Assembly: GCF_021917145.1 (NCBI RefSeq)
Contig: NC_061082.1
Location: 17,527,462 to 17,591,461, forward strand
From: Hypomesus transpacificus
Lineage: Eukaryota; Chordata; Actinopteri; Osmeriformes; Osmeridae
Reading direction: 5' to 3'
Length of the DNA stretch: 64,000 nucleotides
A program made the position numbers and the translations under genes. Of this stretch, positions 1 to 12,280 are shown piece by piece. The notes beneath the pieces were generated by a model. It worked only from the letters and a program-made list of their open reading frames with translations, searched no databases and was not told where the DNA came from. The stretch's first letter is position 1; every line of letters starts with the position of its first letter.

Positions 1-598
1 CAGGACCCAACCACCTGCTACACAGCACTGCCCCGCCCGTAGCTGCCTGTGGATGTGCCTGAAAAAACACCAAAGACCCCCGTATGAAGCCCTTCTTAAA
101 CACTGGCACACTCCTACAACGCTGACTCTGTCCCAGTCTCTCTGTACATGTGAGGCGGTGAGACGGAAAGTCCTCAAAGACTCCACGAGGAAGCTTGAGG
201 AAGGGCTGAGGAACTATCAGAGATGAGGAGCCCAACTCTTTCTGAGCTGGGAGGGGGGGGGGGGGGGTTCTGTCTGGAAGAGAGAGGGGAGGGTAATCTT
301 GAGAGCTGTCGAATGACTGGGGGGATTAATGTTTGTCAAACACGCACACACACACACTCGCACAAGCACACGCACGCACGCACACACCCATGTTAACAGA
401 CCCCATCTGCCAGCCTCATCCTCTACCCAAGCAGAAATGAAACTACGAATCAACATCAAGTCTTACACTGTTCAACCACGAGACAGCCTGTGTGTGTGTG
501 TGCCTGTGTGTGTGCCTGTGTGTGTGTGCCTGTATGTGTGTGTGTGTTTGCCAGTCGGTTAGGGTTAAGGGATGACTCAGCAGCGATGGTATCATGGA
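1..598. repeat. Low-complexity stretch: poly-G and (CA)n/(GT)n microsatellites
   Basis: Contains a 15-base G run at about 253-267, a CA-rich microsatellite at about 341-388 and an interrupted GT array at about 490-552. Short open frames here translate only to His/Thr or Cys/Val repeats, so they are not genes. The unique sequence between the tracts shows no exon-like signal that I can recognise. Confidence 0.85.
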
Positions 599-845
599 GG
601 AACATGGAGGCCAGCCTCTTAATGGAGGAACACACACTAGAGGAACATGGAGGCCAGCCTCTTAATGGAGGAACACACACTGCAGGAACATGGAGGCCAG
701 CCTCTTAATGGAGGAACACACACTGCAGGAACATGGAGGCCAGCCTCTTAATGGAGGAACACACACTGCAGGAACATGGAGGCCAGCCTCTTAATGGAGG
801 AACACACACTGGAGGAACATGGAGGCCAGCCTCTTAATGGAGGCT
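599..845. repeat. 43-bp minisatellite (VNTR), about six units
   Basis: The phrase aacatggaggccagcctctt recurs at about 601, 644, 687, 730, 773 and 816, a constant 43-bp spacing. Units are nearly identical, with small differences before the next unit (tagagg, tgcagg, tggagg). Such uniformity suggests recent expansion and length polymorphism. It is head-to-tail without spacers. Confidence 0.93.
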
Positions 846-896
846 AACGGAAATCATCCTCTGGGGCCTGGGTGCAGGCCGAGGTTCACTTAAAGC

Positions 897-1297
897 ACAC
901 ACACACACACACACCAACATACCCACACTTCTAATCAGTACTATTAACTTTATATCCTATTCAGTCTGGCCCTTCTCTCACCTTGAGAATTTGTAGAACA
1001 CATTCATTTCTCCAAGGGCTTTTGGAACAATTTGCTGGTTCAAGCGCAAAGCAGAGTGTGAAAGAGGGGGGCTGGTAGAGGAGAGCCAGCGGGAAGGAGA
1101 GGGAGAGAAAGGAGACAGGAGAGGAGATGGGAGAAGTAGGCAGAAAGAGAGAGAGAGAGAGAAGGGAGGCTTTTTGCTGATCTAAGCTGTTTTTCACCAG
1201 TCTGGGTGAAAGAGTGTGTCAACTTGTCTTTATCATCTCAATGAGTCCCTATCGAAACGCATTCTCACACACACACACACACACAAGCACAGAGTCA

Positions 1298-1330
<33 letters not shown>

Positions 1331-1408
1331 GCACAGAGTCACAAGCACAGAGTCACACACACACACACACAAGCACAGAGTCACAAGCACAGAGTCACAC
1401 ACATACAC
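897..1408. repeat. CA-rich compound microsatellites around a GA-rich unique segment
   Basis: A short (CA)n lies at 897-914. Sequence at 960-1200 is purine-rich with no recognised exon. From about 1266 a compound CA array is punctuated by repeats of agcacagagtca. Apparent ORFs through it are Thr/His repeats produced by the array. Confidence 0.8.
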
Positions 1409-1640
1409 GCACTACAAATGCACCGACACACACCGACACCCCGCACAAACACACTCACGGACACGCACCACACACATATACACGCACTACAAATGCACCG
1501 ACACACACCGACACCCCGCACAAACACACTCACGGACACGCACCACACACATATACACGCACTACAAATGCACCAACACACACCGACTCCCCGCACATAC
1601 ATACTCGCGCCCACACACACACACAAAGTCACGCACACAC
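1409..1640. repeat. About 74-bp minisatellite, two and a half to three units
   Basis: The phrase cgcactacaaatgcacc starts near 1409, 1483 and 1558. Units contain caccgacaccccgcacaaac and a CA-rich tail, and the third unit diverges and runs into (CA)n. Confidence 0.85.
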
Positions 1641-1768
1641 ACGCAGCGGCAGCACCTGTGTGGGTCCCCTGACATCATGACAGGCTGTGACGAGCATCTA
1701 CTAAGTGTCTGCCTTAGGCTAGCTCTCAATGAGGCCCTCCCTCTCATTTCTCTTTCACACCTTACCAT

Positions 1769-1770
<2 letters not shown>

Positions 1771-1823
<53 letters not shown>

Positions 1824-1903
1824 TTCTCTCCTCCCTCTCTCTCTCTCCATATATTCCTCACTCTCTCCTTACCTTCCCATCTTTCTGTCATTCCCTTTCT
1901 CCC

Positions 1904-1981
<78 letters not shown>

Positions 1982-2061
1982 TTCTCTCCTCCCTCTCTCT
2001 CTCTCCATATATTCCTCACTCTCTCCTTACCTTCCCATCTTTCTGTCATTCCCTTTCTCCC

Positions 2062-2143
<82 letters not shown>

Positions 2144-2206
2144 CTCTCTCTCTCTCTCTTCCTCTCTCTCTCAGTCTCTCTCTCCCTCTCTCTCTCTCTT
2201 CTCCCC
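1771..2206. repeat. Long (CT)n tract with an internal 158-bp duplication
   Basis: A pyrimidine tract of over 400 bp. A unique island containing catatattcctcactctctc occurs at about 1847 and again at about 2005, so one (CT)n plus island block was duplicated in tandem. Ser/Leu or Arg/Glu ORFs across it are artefacts. Confidence 0.9.
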
Positions 2207-3640
2207 TCGACATCATTCTCTTCTTCTTCTTTTCCATCCTGAGGTTGGGTTTCAAACTCGTCTTTGAAGTGAAAATAAATCTTGGCTGATTGGCAGCCCA
2301 CCAGGCCTCTCACTGAGTGTGTGTGTGCCCAGGTGTGTGTGTGTGTGTATGTATGTGTGTGTGTGTGCATCCCTATGTGTGTGTGTGTGTGTATGTGCAT
2401 CCCTATGTGTGTGTGTGGATGTCTGTGTGTGTGCAAACATGTGTGTGCGTGGGAAGGCGCTGCTAGAGAAAGGTGATAAAAGTGACCTCACATTGTGCTG
2501 TTACTGGTTAGATTTAACTATGAAGCTGTCCTGTACTCTGAGTAAATGGAGTCATAACTCTGTCCATCTGTCTATCTATCTGACTAGCTGTCTGTCTGTC
2601 TGTCTATCTGTATGTATGCATGTATGTCTCACAAACACTACACTTACCGTACTGCTTAAATATTTATTTGACCAACAGCGGACTTCCTCTTAATGTTCTC
2701 TCTCCATGTCCAGTAAATGGATAGCTTAAGTACATGATGCTGCCCTGCTTCTGCCTATAGTGTTAAGTTACTGTCAGACAGGAAGTTGCACTGACCAATC
2801 ACAGCAGCTACTGATGGAAACGTGTGCAAACCATTATTAGACCACGTGGCGTACGCATCTCCCCCCACAGCCACGGTCCTTTGATACTCACCACTGACTA
2901 TGACGAAACCAAGTTCATTCCTATGAGCCGGACGTTGATTCAGTCAACAGCGGCTGACATGAACCCCCTTCCTACAGTAAACTATCCAGGGATAAGGATC
3001 CACATGTCTTTGAAAGAACTAACACTTGACACAAACGGTGAACATTCAAAGAGACCGCTCCTTCACAGGAGCCATTTTAAAAACGCTGCGACAAGTCCCT
3101 TCCCTACCCCCTAACCCCCCCTCCCTGGTCACCCTCAGATGAAGCTGTTTGAGGGGACAAGGACACAGCCCCCCCCCCCCCCCAAACACACACATACATA
3201 CACACATACCTACACACACACATACATACACACCCTCCAGTTCATAAACTACTACCAGTAATCCTGCTGGGGGCTGACCCAGGAGCCAAGCTCTCTGGGG
3301 GTTAATCTGGGGGTCTCATTAAGGGCCTCATCAGGTTCCTGTCTGGACAAACACCCCTTCCCCACCCCATACCCTCTGCCTACCTAACCTAACCATTTAC
3401 CCCTGTCTCAGCCGTAATAGTAAATGGCAGTGCAGACAGCCAGAGGAGTTAGACGTAAGCTGATTGGTTTAGCTCTGCAGTGATGCAGTGACCATCAGGA
3501 ACAGGGGAGGCGTAGTCATGGTAACGGTTCATTTTAGGTTAGGATTGGAAAACAGGACAGAAGGCAGAAACCTCTACACACTACAACTGTCTCTCCGCCT
3601 CTCCCTTTTCTCCCTTCTCTCTCCCGATGAGAGAAGGGAG
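2207..3640. other. Intergenic stretch with GT repeats and a C tract; no gene recognised
   Basis: An interrupted (GT)n lies at about 2316-2450, a CTGT/CTAT tract at about 2565-2625 and a C run at about 3170-3183. A 96-codon open frame at 2824-3114 shows no domain, no clear splice context and no similarity I recognise. The rest is unique sequence without exon-like signal. Confidence 0.6.
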
Positions 3641-3957
3641 ACAAGGGAGAGGTGGAGAGACAGGATGATGAAGAGGAGGAAGAGAGAGGAGGGTGAAGAG
3701 GAGGAGAGAGAGGAGGGTGAAGAGGAGGAGAGAGAGGAGGGTGAAGAGGAGGAAGAGAGAGAGGAGGGTGAAGAGGAGGAGTAGAGAGAGGAGGGTGAAG
3801 AGAAGGAGGAGGAGAGAGGAGGGTGAAGAGGAGGAGGAGGAGGAGAGAGGAGGGTGAAGAGGAGGAGGAGGAGAGAGAGGAGGGTGAAGAGGAGGAGGAG
3901 GAGAGAGAGGAGGGTGAAGAGGAGGAGGAGGAGAGAGGAGGGTGAAGAGGAGGATCA
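3641..3957. repeat. GA-rich minisatellite (unit about 24-27 bp)
   Basis: Head-to-tail copies of gaggagggtgaagaggagga with variable GGA insertions. The plus frame reads Glu/Arg/Gly and the minus frame Ser/Pro/Leu repeats. Strand asymmetry is complete (purines on +). Confidence 0.9.
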
Positions 3958-5009
3958 GAGCTGAGTAAGGCCCAGGATGTCATGTGTCTCTCAGAAAGAT
4001 GTAGGCCAGATAAAATGGAGAACAGAGAGCTGCACTTCCCTGAGGAAATACCAGAGGAATATAGTCATTCTGTACCAACACACACACACACAATCACACA
4101 CACACACACATATAAATAGTACGTGAATATTCTCACAGGCTACAAAGATGATGAGGGTAACATAAACAACACGTATACAGACAGAAAAACTGAACTCTGC
4201 CTTGTCTGGACACTTGCACAGGATGAAGTGTGTGCGTGTGTGTGACAGAGAATGAGAGAGAAGGTTAGTGTGTGTGTGAGTGCGTGCGTGTGCACGTATG
4301 TGCATGTGTACCCAGTAGAGATGCATACAGGCCTGCACCTGGCCCCCTTGTCCAGTCCACCAAGCCCAGAGGGGTGCCATAAAGACCCCCTTGTCCGAAA
4401 AGAAGTCTCACACACCGGGACCAAACACACACCACCCCCTCCCCATCCCCCACCACCCCCACAACCATACAAACACACACACACTGTGGGCTCCCCAAAT
4501 TGCTCCCAAAACGTATTTACAGTCTCTGCCAACACTCAGTTGAGTTTAACTGAGTTTAACTTGAAGTCCTCTAGTGTTAGCATGCTAATATATTGTTGTT
4601 AGGGGTGTTGATAGTAGTGCAGGCCATGTTAGCTGTGTTGACCAGGCTACGCTAGCTTTGTACAATAACCAGGCTATGCTATCGATGCTAACCATCATCA
4701 GGCTTGGAGACGCTGCTGCTGTGTAAGCTGCTGGTCTGCCTCAGACACACACACGCACACAGACACACACACACATTGGGTGACATACTGCAGCAGAGCG
4801 TTCCTCCCTTCCTCCCTCCCACACACACACACACACACACACCATCAACTGGAGAAAACAATAGGACTCCAGTGTGGAGGAGTAATTAATGCAAGACCTT
4901 GCATTCCAGGTGGCAAAATGCCCAAAACCTCTGAACATCTTCTAAACATCTAAACTACTGCTCATGAAAGTAGACATCTACACGTCTGTTCATACTACTT
5001 GTACTGTAA
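3958..5009. other. Intergenic stretch with small CA microsatellites
   Basis: Short (CA)n tracts at about 4079-4110, 4745-4773 and 4820-4842, and a GT-rich stretch at about 4225-4312. The remainder is unique sequence in which I see no gene. Confidence 0.5.
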
Positions 5010-5235
5010 CACTAGAGTACATACTACAAACGCTACATCAACACAGCTGTACATACTCTTATACTGTAACACTATACATGATACTATACTAGAACACATC
5101 TACACAGCTGTACATACTATTATACTGTAACACTAGAGTACATACTACATACTACAAACGCTACATCTACACAGCTGTACATACTCTTATACTGAAACAC
5201 TATACATGATACTATACTAGAACAACATCTACACT
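5010..5235. repeat. Tandem duplication, unit about 128 bp with inner sub-repeats
   Basis: A block containing cacagctgtacatactctta and tatacatgatactatactag occurs near 5043 and again near 5170. A related sub-block (agctgtacatactattatac) lies between them. Copies differ at few positions. Confidence 0.85.
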
Positions 5236-5387
5236 GCTTTTCATACTCGGATACTATAGAGCACCAGGCTATGCATACACATTCCAGAGCCAACCACGAA
5301 ACAACCATGTTGACATCGACACCAGACCAGACATGCTATACTGGAATGGGCCTCAGTTGATGCTGTTTTCCAGTTTTCTGCACGCAT

Positions 5388-5389
<2 letters not shown>

Positions 5390-5438
<49 letters not shown>
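5390..5438. repeat. (CA)n microsatellite
   Basis: An essentially pure CA dinucleotide array of about 48 bp. The GA-rich stretch downstream (about 5530-5730) and the CT-rich stretch at about 6100-6260 are also low-complexity and non-coding. Confidence 0.9.
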
Positions 5439-5440
<2 letters not shown>

Positions 5441-6337
5441 CGCGACAGGAACACTTATGAGCAGCCCTGTAGAGGCCTGTGATGCAGAGTTGTGTGGTAG
5501 AGTTGTCCCTAGGGAGCTCATGCTGTTCCACCATCTCACTAAGGAAGAGAGGGAAGGAGGAGAGAGAAGGAAGCGAGACCGAAAAAGAGAAGAGAGCATC
5601 GAGGGGAAGGAGGGAGGAGATCACGGAGGGAGAGAGTAGAGAGAATGGAGTGAGACAGAAAGAGGGGGGAGAGTGGAGGGAGAGAAAGGAGAAAGGAGAC
5701 AGAGAATGGAGGATGAGAGGAGGAAAAGAGAGATAGTGTTGTGCTGCCTCATCCAGACTCTAAGAGCTACTTTACTGCTGCATGTTGCGGTGTCTCTGGC
5801 CCTGTGCTCTCTCCCAGCTCCATCCTTGTATCTCTACCACCACTGACTGATTTACCAGAAGAATGTTCACAGAATAGAATAGCTCTATGCTCTCTTCTTT
5901 GAAATGCTGATTATTTTGAGTCTAAAAGGGATGTGTTGTGGTCTTGGTGGTGGTGTGGAAATGCAGGTGGCTGTAGATGTGATGAAACTGTTGTTCAGAT
6001 ATGGATTAAAGGTTCAGAAGGCGCTCTGGTTGGTTCAGGGTGAGGTGGGTTTGGTCACAATACTCGATTGAAATGGAGGTGGTTTGAGATGCAGAGATGC
6101 ACCTGTATCTCCCTTCCTCTCCCTCTCTGTCACTCTTTCCCTCACTCAATCTCTCCCTCTTTTCCCCTGTCTCTTCTTCCTCTCTTTTCTTCTCTCCCTC
6201 TCTCCTTCCCTTTCCTTCTGCCTCTCTTTCCTCTCTCTCTCTCTCTCTCTTTCCATCTCCCTTCCCCTGCCATAGAGGCTGTGTGTTTGAACAGGGAGCT
6301 CTGTGTAAGTAGGCCAAGAAAACAGGCAGGCTCTGGA

Positions 6338-6527
6338 GGGAGGGAGCCAGGCAGGGCGAGGGGTGGAGGGAGCCAGGCAGGGCGAGGGGTGGAGGGAGCC
6401 AGGCAGGGCGAGGGATGGAGGGAGCCAGGCAGGGCGAGGGATGGAGGGAGCCAGGCAGGGCGAGGGGTGGAGGGAGCCAGGCAGGGCGAGGGGTGGAGGG
6501 AGCCAGGCAGGGCGAGGGATGGAGGGA
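6338..6527. repeat. 26-bp minisatellite, seven units
   Basis: The phrase gagccaggcagggcgagg starts at about 6344, 6370, 6396, 6422, 6448, 6474 and 6500, an exact 26-bp period. Units vary only at gggt/ggat. Open frames on both strands (Gly/Arg/Glu or Pro/Ser/Ala repeats) follow the array and are not genes. Confidence 0.95.
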
Positions 6528-6989
6528 CGGAGCGAGGGTGAGGAGCAGAGTGGTGAAGGGAAAGGGGGAGCAAGAGAGGAGGGGTGTGGGAAGCTGCCCA
6601 GTCGATGATAAACCTCCATTGATCGCTGCACTGCAGCTGAAACTATAACGGTCGGCCCGAAGACAGACATAGAGCTTTTAGCGCGCTTGTACTTCAAACA
6701 CACACACGCACCGCTTGTCAAGTGTCTCTTCACTTTGTCAACTTGTCACTCTTTTAGGTGAGGTGTGTTGAGCTACTCGAAGTAAGAGGCAGGGTGAAAA
6801 TGTGAGTGATGGTCAGAGAAAACAAGCAATCTCTTTCTAGGATATGTGTGTGTGCGTGTGTGTGCGTGCGTGTGTGTGTGTGTAGCTGCTATACGATAGG
6901 TTACAGTAGTAAGAAGGGTCTCCATTCTGGGCAGTGAGACAACTTTCCATCACGTAAGACCTATAGGTCCATTTTTAGATCCACTGGAA

Positions 6990-6992
<3 letters not shown>

Positions 6993-7066
<74 letters not shown>
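6993..7066. repeat. (CA)n microsatellite, about 35 repeats
   Basis: A near-perfect CA array, followed by accidental Val/Cys frames on the minus strand. A shorter GT array lies at about 6846-6882. Confidence 0.95.
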
Positions 7067-7076
<10 letters not shown>

Positions 7077-7199
7077 TCACACAGATATGGTTTACAGCCA
7101 GCAACACATTATAGCATGAGAGGTGTTCCAACATCAGCTCCCCAGATAGTGCTGAGTAAATGAACACACCTCTGCCAGTGGTCACAGAGACAAGCTCCA

Positions 7200-8560
7200 A
7201 CCGCCATAAACAACGGTTTAGCGGTGGACCAATCGGATCCAGAGAAACATCCGTTCTAAGGCTGTTACATCATCCAATTCAGTAAGCGCAGAGATCATTG
7301 GCTGTCAGTCCGAGCGGGCTGTCTTCAGATGGCATAGGAGTTTCACTCAGGTCACATGAACAGACACCAGATGCATTTTTCATCAGGCGTTTCTCCCCAG
7401 TACAAGGATCGACCAGATTGGGCCTTCGAAATCATAAGGAGATGACTCAAGATTCTAAATATAAAATCAAGACGACCCGGTTCTGGTTTTGTATTATTGA
7501 ACAGCAGCTATAGTTTGAACGAAGCGAGAAGACAGTCTGAGGCTGGGGAACCGTTGAAACACTCTTCTATCATCCATGCATCACCGAGGAAGAGGATGAG
7601 GAGGAGGAGGGAGAGAGGGAGGAGGAGGAGGGAGACAAGCCACGCAATCCCTCCGCCCTCCCACCGACTCTTGCCCCCATGACATTCCTCAGCCCGCTCT
7701 CTGAACCACGAGGATCAGCAGCAACAACAGCCAGCCGTGGTGAAGGTGGAGGGGAGGAGGCCCCCGCTTTCTCCCCCAGGTCCCCCCTCTCCTCCCTGGG
7801 CCGGAGGGCCTGGCCCCGAGACCCTGGATAAATCCCTGTGAAGTCCTAAGCACACAGAGGGATTAGCTCGCTGTCTGACGCCGTTAGCCGCGTCCTGACT
7901 GAGTGCTGGCGTCCAGAGCCCTAACTCCAGTCCCCCCGGTCCAGGAAGAGAGAACACACGGCAGGCCCTAGATTTCATTTCACACACTCATTGGCGGAGG
8001 CCTTGGCTAAGAGTATGCGAGTGCTTTAATCCGATTGTACATCAAACAAACTCGCTTAGGCTAACAATTAGGATCCGTAAGCACATTTATAGGGCTCACT
8101 TATTTAGATTCCATACTGGCTTTCTACCTGCTTTGATATTGTCATAACCCTTCTCACTGCTGCCGATAAACTGCAATTTCCCTCTTGGGGTATCAATAAT
8201 GCATGTTTGTTTCTTCATTTGTTTGTTTCTGTCTACACAGTCACCTGCTGCACCACACTAGATGACTGGAGCAACGTCTAGCCACAAAGGGCATCTGGCA
8301 CTGAAACAACTGTATACATGACCTTTGACCCTATTGTTTATGCAGTAGGGAAGAGTGGCCATAGAGACAGGAAGTTGGCCGGTGTGATATACGAGGACAC
8401 TGTTATGGAGAGACACAGGAGATGTCTGGGTAACTTTGCACAGGAAGAGTGTGTTTATATCAGGCCCACAGTTGGCTCCACGCCTACCAGGCCCCCCCTT
8501 TCGACTCCTTCAAGACGACTACACTGGTTCTAAGAAGTCTTATCCCCCATCTATTGCTAC
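7200..8560. other. Unique GC-rich to mixed sequence, possible regulatory DNA; no gene seen
   Basis: Non-repetitive apart from a GGA run near 7597-7640. The part at about 7975-8115 (with tttaatccgattgtacatc and gctaacaattaggatccg) has the high-complexity, TAAT/ATTAG-containing look of vertebrate conserved non-coding DNA. No open frame has exon-like borders. This is an impression, not an alignment. Confidence 0.3.
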
Positions 8561-10399
8561 GCCCCCCCCCCCCCCCCCCATATTGCACATCATACAAGAG
8601 CCGTTGGCTGTTTACATGCTACTGGTAAACAGAACAGATTACTGGGGAGACAGTAATGCAGACAGGGGAGTTCAAGGACATGAATGGAAGAACTGAAAAG
8701 GAGAGAAAGCAAAAAATGACAGAGTTCAGTGGTTGCTGGGTCGTCAGTCTGTCTGTCTATCTGTCTTTCTTCCGATTCAAGCATCCATTCCTTCATCCAC
8801 CCATCCACTCATCAAGGCACACAACCTGACTACAATTCACCTGGAACCTCTGTCTGTGGTTAACGCCGGGGGATCATTTAGCTTATTAGCAGTGAGCTGT
8901 CTGTGGGTTAGCCATTAGCCTTGATGCTGCCCTCGGAAAGTAGTGTGGAGTGCTAATGGTTGGGTTAGCGCTCGTTAGCGCTTAATGGGGGAGAGGGTTT
9001 GCACTCACATCCCCCACTCATCCACTGGGTGACTCTGGGATTACCTCTCAACAGGAGGAAAACACCAAGAGGCTGAGAGAAGCAGCTCTTCGAAACACAA
9101 CATTTTGTATAAAAAGTGTATTTATAGTTAAGACACCCCAGTTCAGTACACGTTAACACACTGAACTACTCATTGCACTTGACAACGTTAACAGTGACCT
9201 CATACCCATCTTTGTAAATGGAACACCCACAGTCCCAGTGCACTCAGGCACAGTCGACCAATCACACACCAAGCATGAACAACACGTGTGTATGACACAG
9301 CATCGCTGACTACACGTATGTGCCAGTAGTGACCAGCTGTGCATCCATTGCCTTTACATGTGTGAGAAACCGCTGGCTGGCTAGCTGGCTGGCCTATTTT
9401 CCTGGGCAGTGATGCAAGGAGAACACTCCTTAAGAGGGGCATGGCCTTGGCTCCCAGGCAGAGCTGGGTAGGACACAGGCAGCTCTGGATCAGGACACAG
9501 GCAGGGCTGGGTAGGACACAGGCAGGGCTGGATCAGGACACAGGCAGGGCAGAATCTTAACGAAAAGTATTTTCTATCTCTTCATGGCATGGCTGTGGCA
9601 TGGTTAATGTTGACATCAATTCTCCAAACCTGTTCTTTGTCCAGACGTGGGTGGGCAAGAGAGAGTTTGAGTTTTTTAGTATTATATATGTGTGCGTGTG
9701 TGTGTGTGTAAGTATTGACTATGTCTGTTTCAGTATGTGTGTGCTCCCGTCATTATGAATCTGTTTGCAGATCTCTTGTGTGTGTAGCGTCATGTATCGG
9801 ACCAGTCCTCCAAGCCTGTGGCAGGGGTGTGTAGGAGTGTGGGAAGTGAATTGAATGGGGAATTAGGTGAGTGTTGTTGACAATGTATGTTTATGTAGTA
9901 GCCTGTGTGTGTTGTGAATATACCTGTGTGTGTGTTTATGCACTTGCCTGTGTGTGTGTGAGTTTCATGGACACCAGTGCAGTCATAGAGAACTAAGTGA
10001 CTCCCACCAGGCATCTGACTGCAGTTGCAGCACGAAGTGCAAGCCTTGCATCACCACGGAAACAGGCCAACGTAAAAAACTCATCAACCATGGCAACCAT
10101 ATTCTTGTGGGTTAAAGGTCACAAAGGTCTCTTCAAAGGCAGCCTACAGGCAGCGTCCACGTGTCTTTGTTTCCAGTGAGTGGCTGTATGTGTCGATGTA
10201 TGTGTGTATGCATTCATGTATGGTTGGGTGTGGCTCTGCCCTCCTCAGTTGGTAAGAGGCCTGGCCTGAGAAGGATTGTTCACTCAGCTGTGCTCTACTC
10301 TGTCCTCTGATTGGTCAAGAGTGGCCATAGGACTCCTATTTCCACAGCCTGATTGACCTAGAACCAGTCTATGGAATCATGCCCTCCCAATAAGGCCTG
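8561..10399. other. Intergenic sequence with a short C tract and degenerate 20-30-bp repeats
   Basis: A C run lies at about 8563-8579. Copies of gcagggctgggtaggacaca and variants lie at about 9460-9545, and GT tracts at about 9690-9710 and 9900-9960. A block at 8865-8990 with repeated GCTAAT/TTAGCG motifs looks unique. No gene recognised. Confidence 0.45.
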
Positions 10400-10499
10400 N
10401 NNNNNNNNNNNNNNNNNNNNNNNNNNNNNNNNNNNNNNNNNNNNNNNNNNNNNNNNNNNNNNNNNNNNNNNNNNNNNNNNNNNNNNNNNNNNNNNNNNN
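10400..10499. other. Assembly gap (100 N)
   Basis: Exactly 100 undetermined bases, the usual placeholder for a gap of unknown length. Order and distance across it should not be trusted. Confidence 0.99.
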
Positions 10500-11040
10500 C
10501 GGGTCCTAAATAAAAAGTAACACGTTATACGGTAAAACAAATTGTGATTGATTGTGATTTTTAATACAGGATGATCACCATTCTTTGAGGTGGTTAAACA
10601 TGATTTTTCTTAAATGTGCTTTTCAAACAAAAGAGTAAATGACATTTTTTTCGGAATGTGTATATAACAAAAACTGGCACGGTTTGGTCAATGCTTTTGT
10701 AGGTTTTAAGAGCGATCGCGTAAAAAGACCATTAGGAAAGCAATATGCACTCATTGAATGCTCGTTCAATAACATGCACTCACCCGCAAAGATGCGAGGT
10801 CTATGTCCACAAGGCTTTTAGCAGGAGAATCGTTCGCCATTTTTCAAGAATAAATAGTTCTCGCAAAGTATATTTTATCTCCGTCAAGATGATTGTTAAC
10901 TTGCAACGCCGTATCTCATAGTTGAGTTGTTTTTCTTATTCCTTGGTTAAGCAATTTCGGTCCTAAGCGGGTTTTTCTTTGTACTTCCCGACGCCGTTGT
11001 CTAACCGACGCGGTTACTCCATATTGAGCTACCGCGACTG
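10500..11040. other. AT-rich, CpG-containing unique stretch of unknown nature beside the gap
   Basis: Differs in texture from its surroundings: no dinucleotide tracts, AT-rich, yet with scattered CpG (gagcgatcgcg, ccgacgccgttg, accgacgcgg). A tRNA-A-box-like string (cggtagctcaatatgg) appears on the minus strand near 11023-11038. No long open frame. It could be an unrecognised repeat or a contig end joined across the gap. Confidence 0.3.
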
Positions 11041-11096
11041 GCAGTTCTAGCTGCTGTCTCTAGTCTCTCCGCCCTGCCTTCCTGCCTGCTCTCCCC

Positions 11097-11302
<206 letters not shown>

Positions 11303-12280
11303 CTCTCACTCACTCCACTATAGCTAGCATCACTAACATAGGAAGCTGAATCTGAAAGGTCCTGTGTGAGTGTATGAGAGAGAGAGAAAAAGAGAGAGAG
11401 AGAGTCTGCAGGGGCAATGGAGGGTGAGCATAACGTGATAAAGGCCTCCCCCATCTATAACAGTGGAAATTATACATTATGTACTCCTGTCCACAATGTA
11501 GCCTACCTCCCATAGGTTGAGCCATTCTGCTGTCATTTGGATAAAGCCTGTAGAAGGCCAATCTCAAATATCATTAAAGGGCCTCAATAGACTATCTAAC
11601 TCATACATTTCCCTCTGACTTTTTCACACCTCTTTCGGACTTTTTCTCGTGCTTCCTCTCTTAACAGTAAGAATGTGTTAATAACACACCCCTCTCACAC
11701 TCCTCTTGCTTGTCTTCCCTAACCTTTTCTCTCTCGTTTCTACCTCTATCCCCCCTCCTCCCATCTCTTCCTAGGTGTGTAAGATTTATGGTTCTTATCA
11801 ACCTTTTTACAATGACAGTTAACTGAATTTTATATTTATTTAAGAACTGCTGCTAAGCATAGCGAATCTAGCCAACTAGAAAACATGTCATAAAAAATGG
11901 GTTGTCACACACACATCATGCTAAGGGGTAATTAGAGCATATGAAATGGAAGCAGTGATATAAATATTTCACCAGCGCTGTCAACTCTGGGATTGTTGTG
12001 GGGTTGGCCCGTTAAATCCCATTCTCGGTGATGCTAGGTCTACCAGCCATTCCAGACTGGGCGCTCAGGGTAGTCTGACTAGGGTTCAAGGAGACAGAGT
12101 TAGCATGCTCAGCGTCAGCCTGAGGGGGCAAGGATACGTTTATGTGTGCAACGTTCAGCACAATTTTGTATTTCTATGAGTTCTAGAACACTTAAGTGTG
12201 TTCTAAAACGATGTTTACCAAAGTCCTGTCTTGAACTTTTGTGAACTAAATGAATTTATATGTTATATCGTTACGTTATA
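11303..12280. other. Unique intergenic sequence; candidate conserved block near 11870-12060
   Basis: No open reading frame of interest. The block with gctaaggggtaattagagca and tatttcaccagcgctgtcaa is unique and contains a TAATTA homeodomain-type core. A regulatory role is a guess from appearance only. Confidence 0.25.

Noticed and set aside
599..845. Regular repeats that could be mistaken for a CRISPR array
   Set aside because: Units are head-to-tail without unique spacers, and the genome is eukaryotic.
1214..1680. Open frames of over 150 codons on both reading frames
   Set aside because: They are produced by the CA microsatellite and 74-bp minisatellite; the proteins are only His/Thr/Ser repeats, and several frames are open at once.
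1677..2436. Long Ser/Leu (+) and Arg/Glu (-) frames
   Set aside because: Translation of (CT)n in any frame stays open; no domain, no splice context.
2824..3114. 96-codon plus-strand frame in unique sequence
   Set aside because: No recognised domain, no acceptor or donor signals at sensible places, length compatible with chance.
6146..6733. Pro-rich 195-codon minus-strand frame
   Set aside because: It follows the 26-bp minisatellite and flanking CT tract; reading frames on the other strand are equally open.
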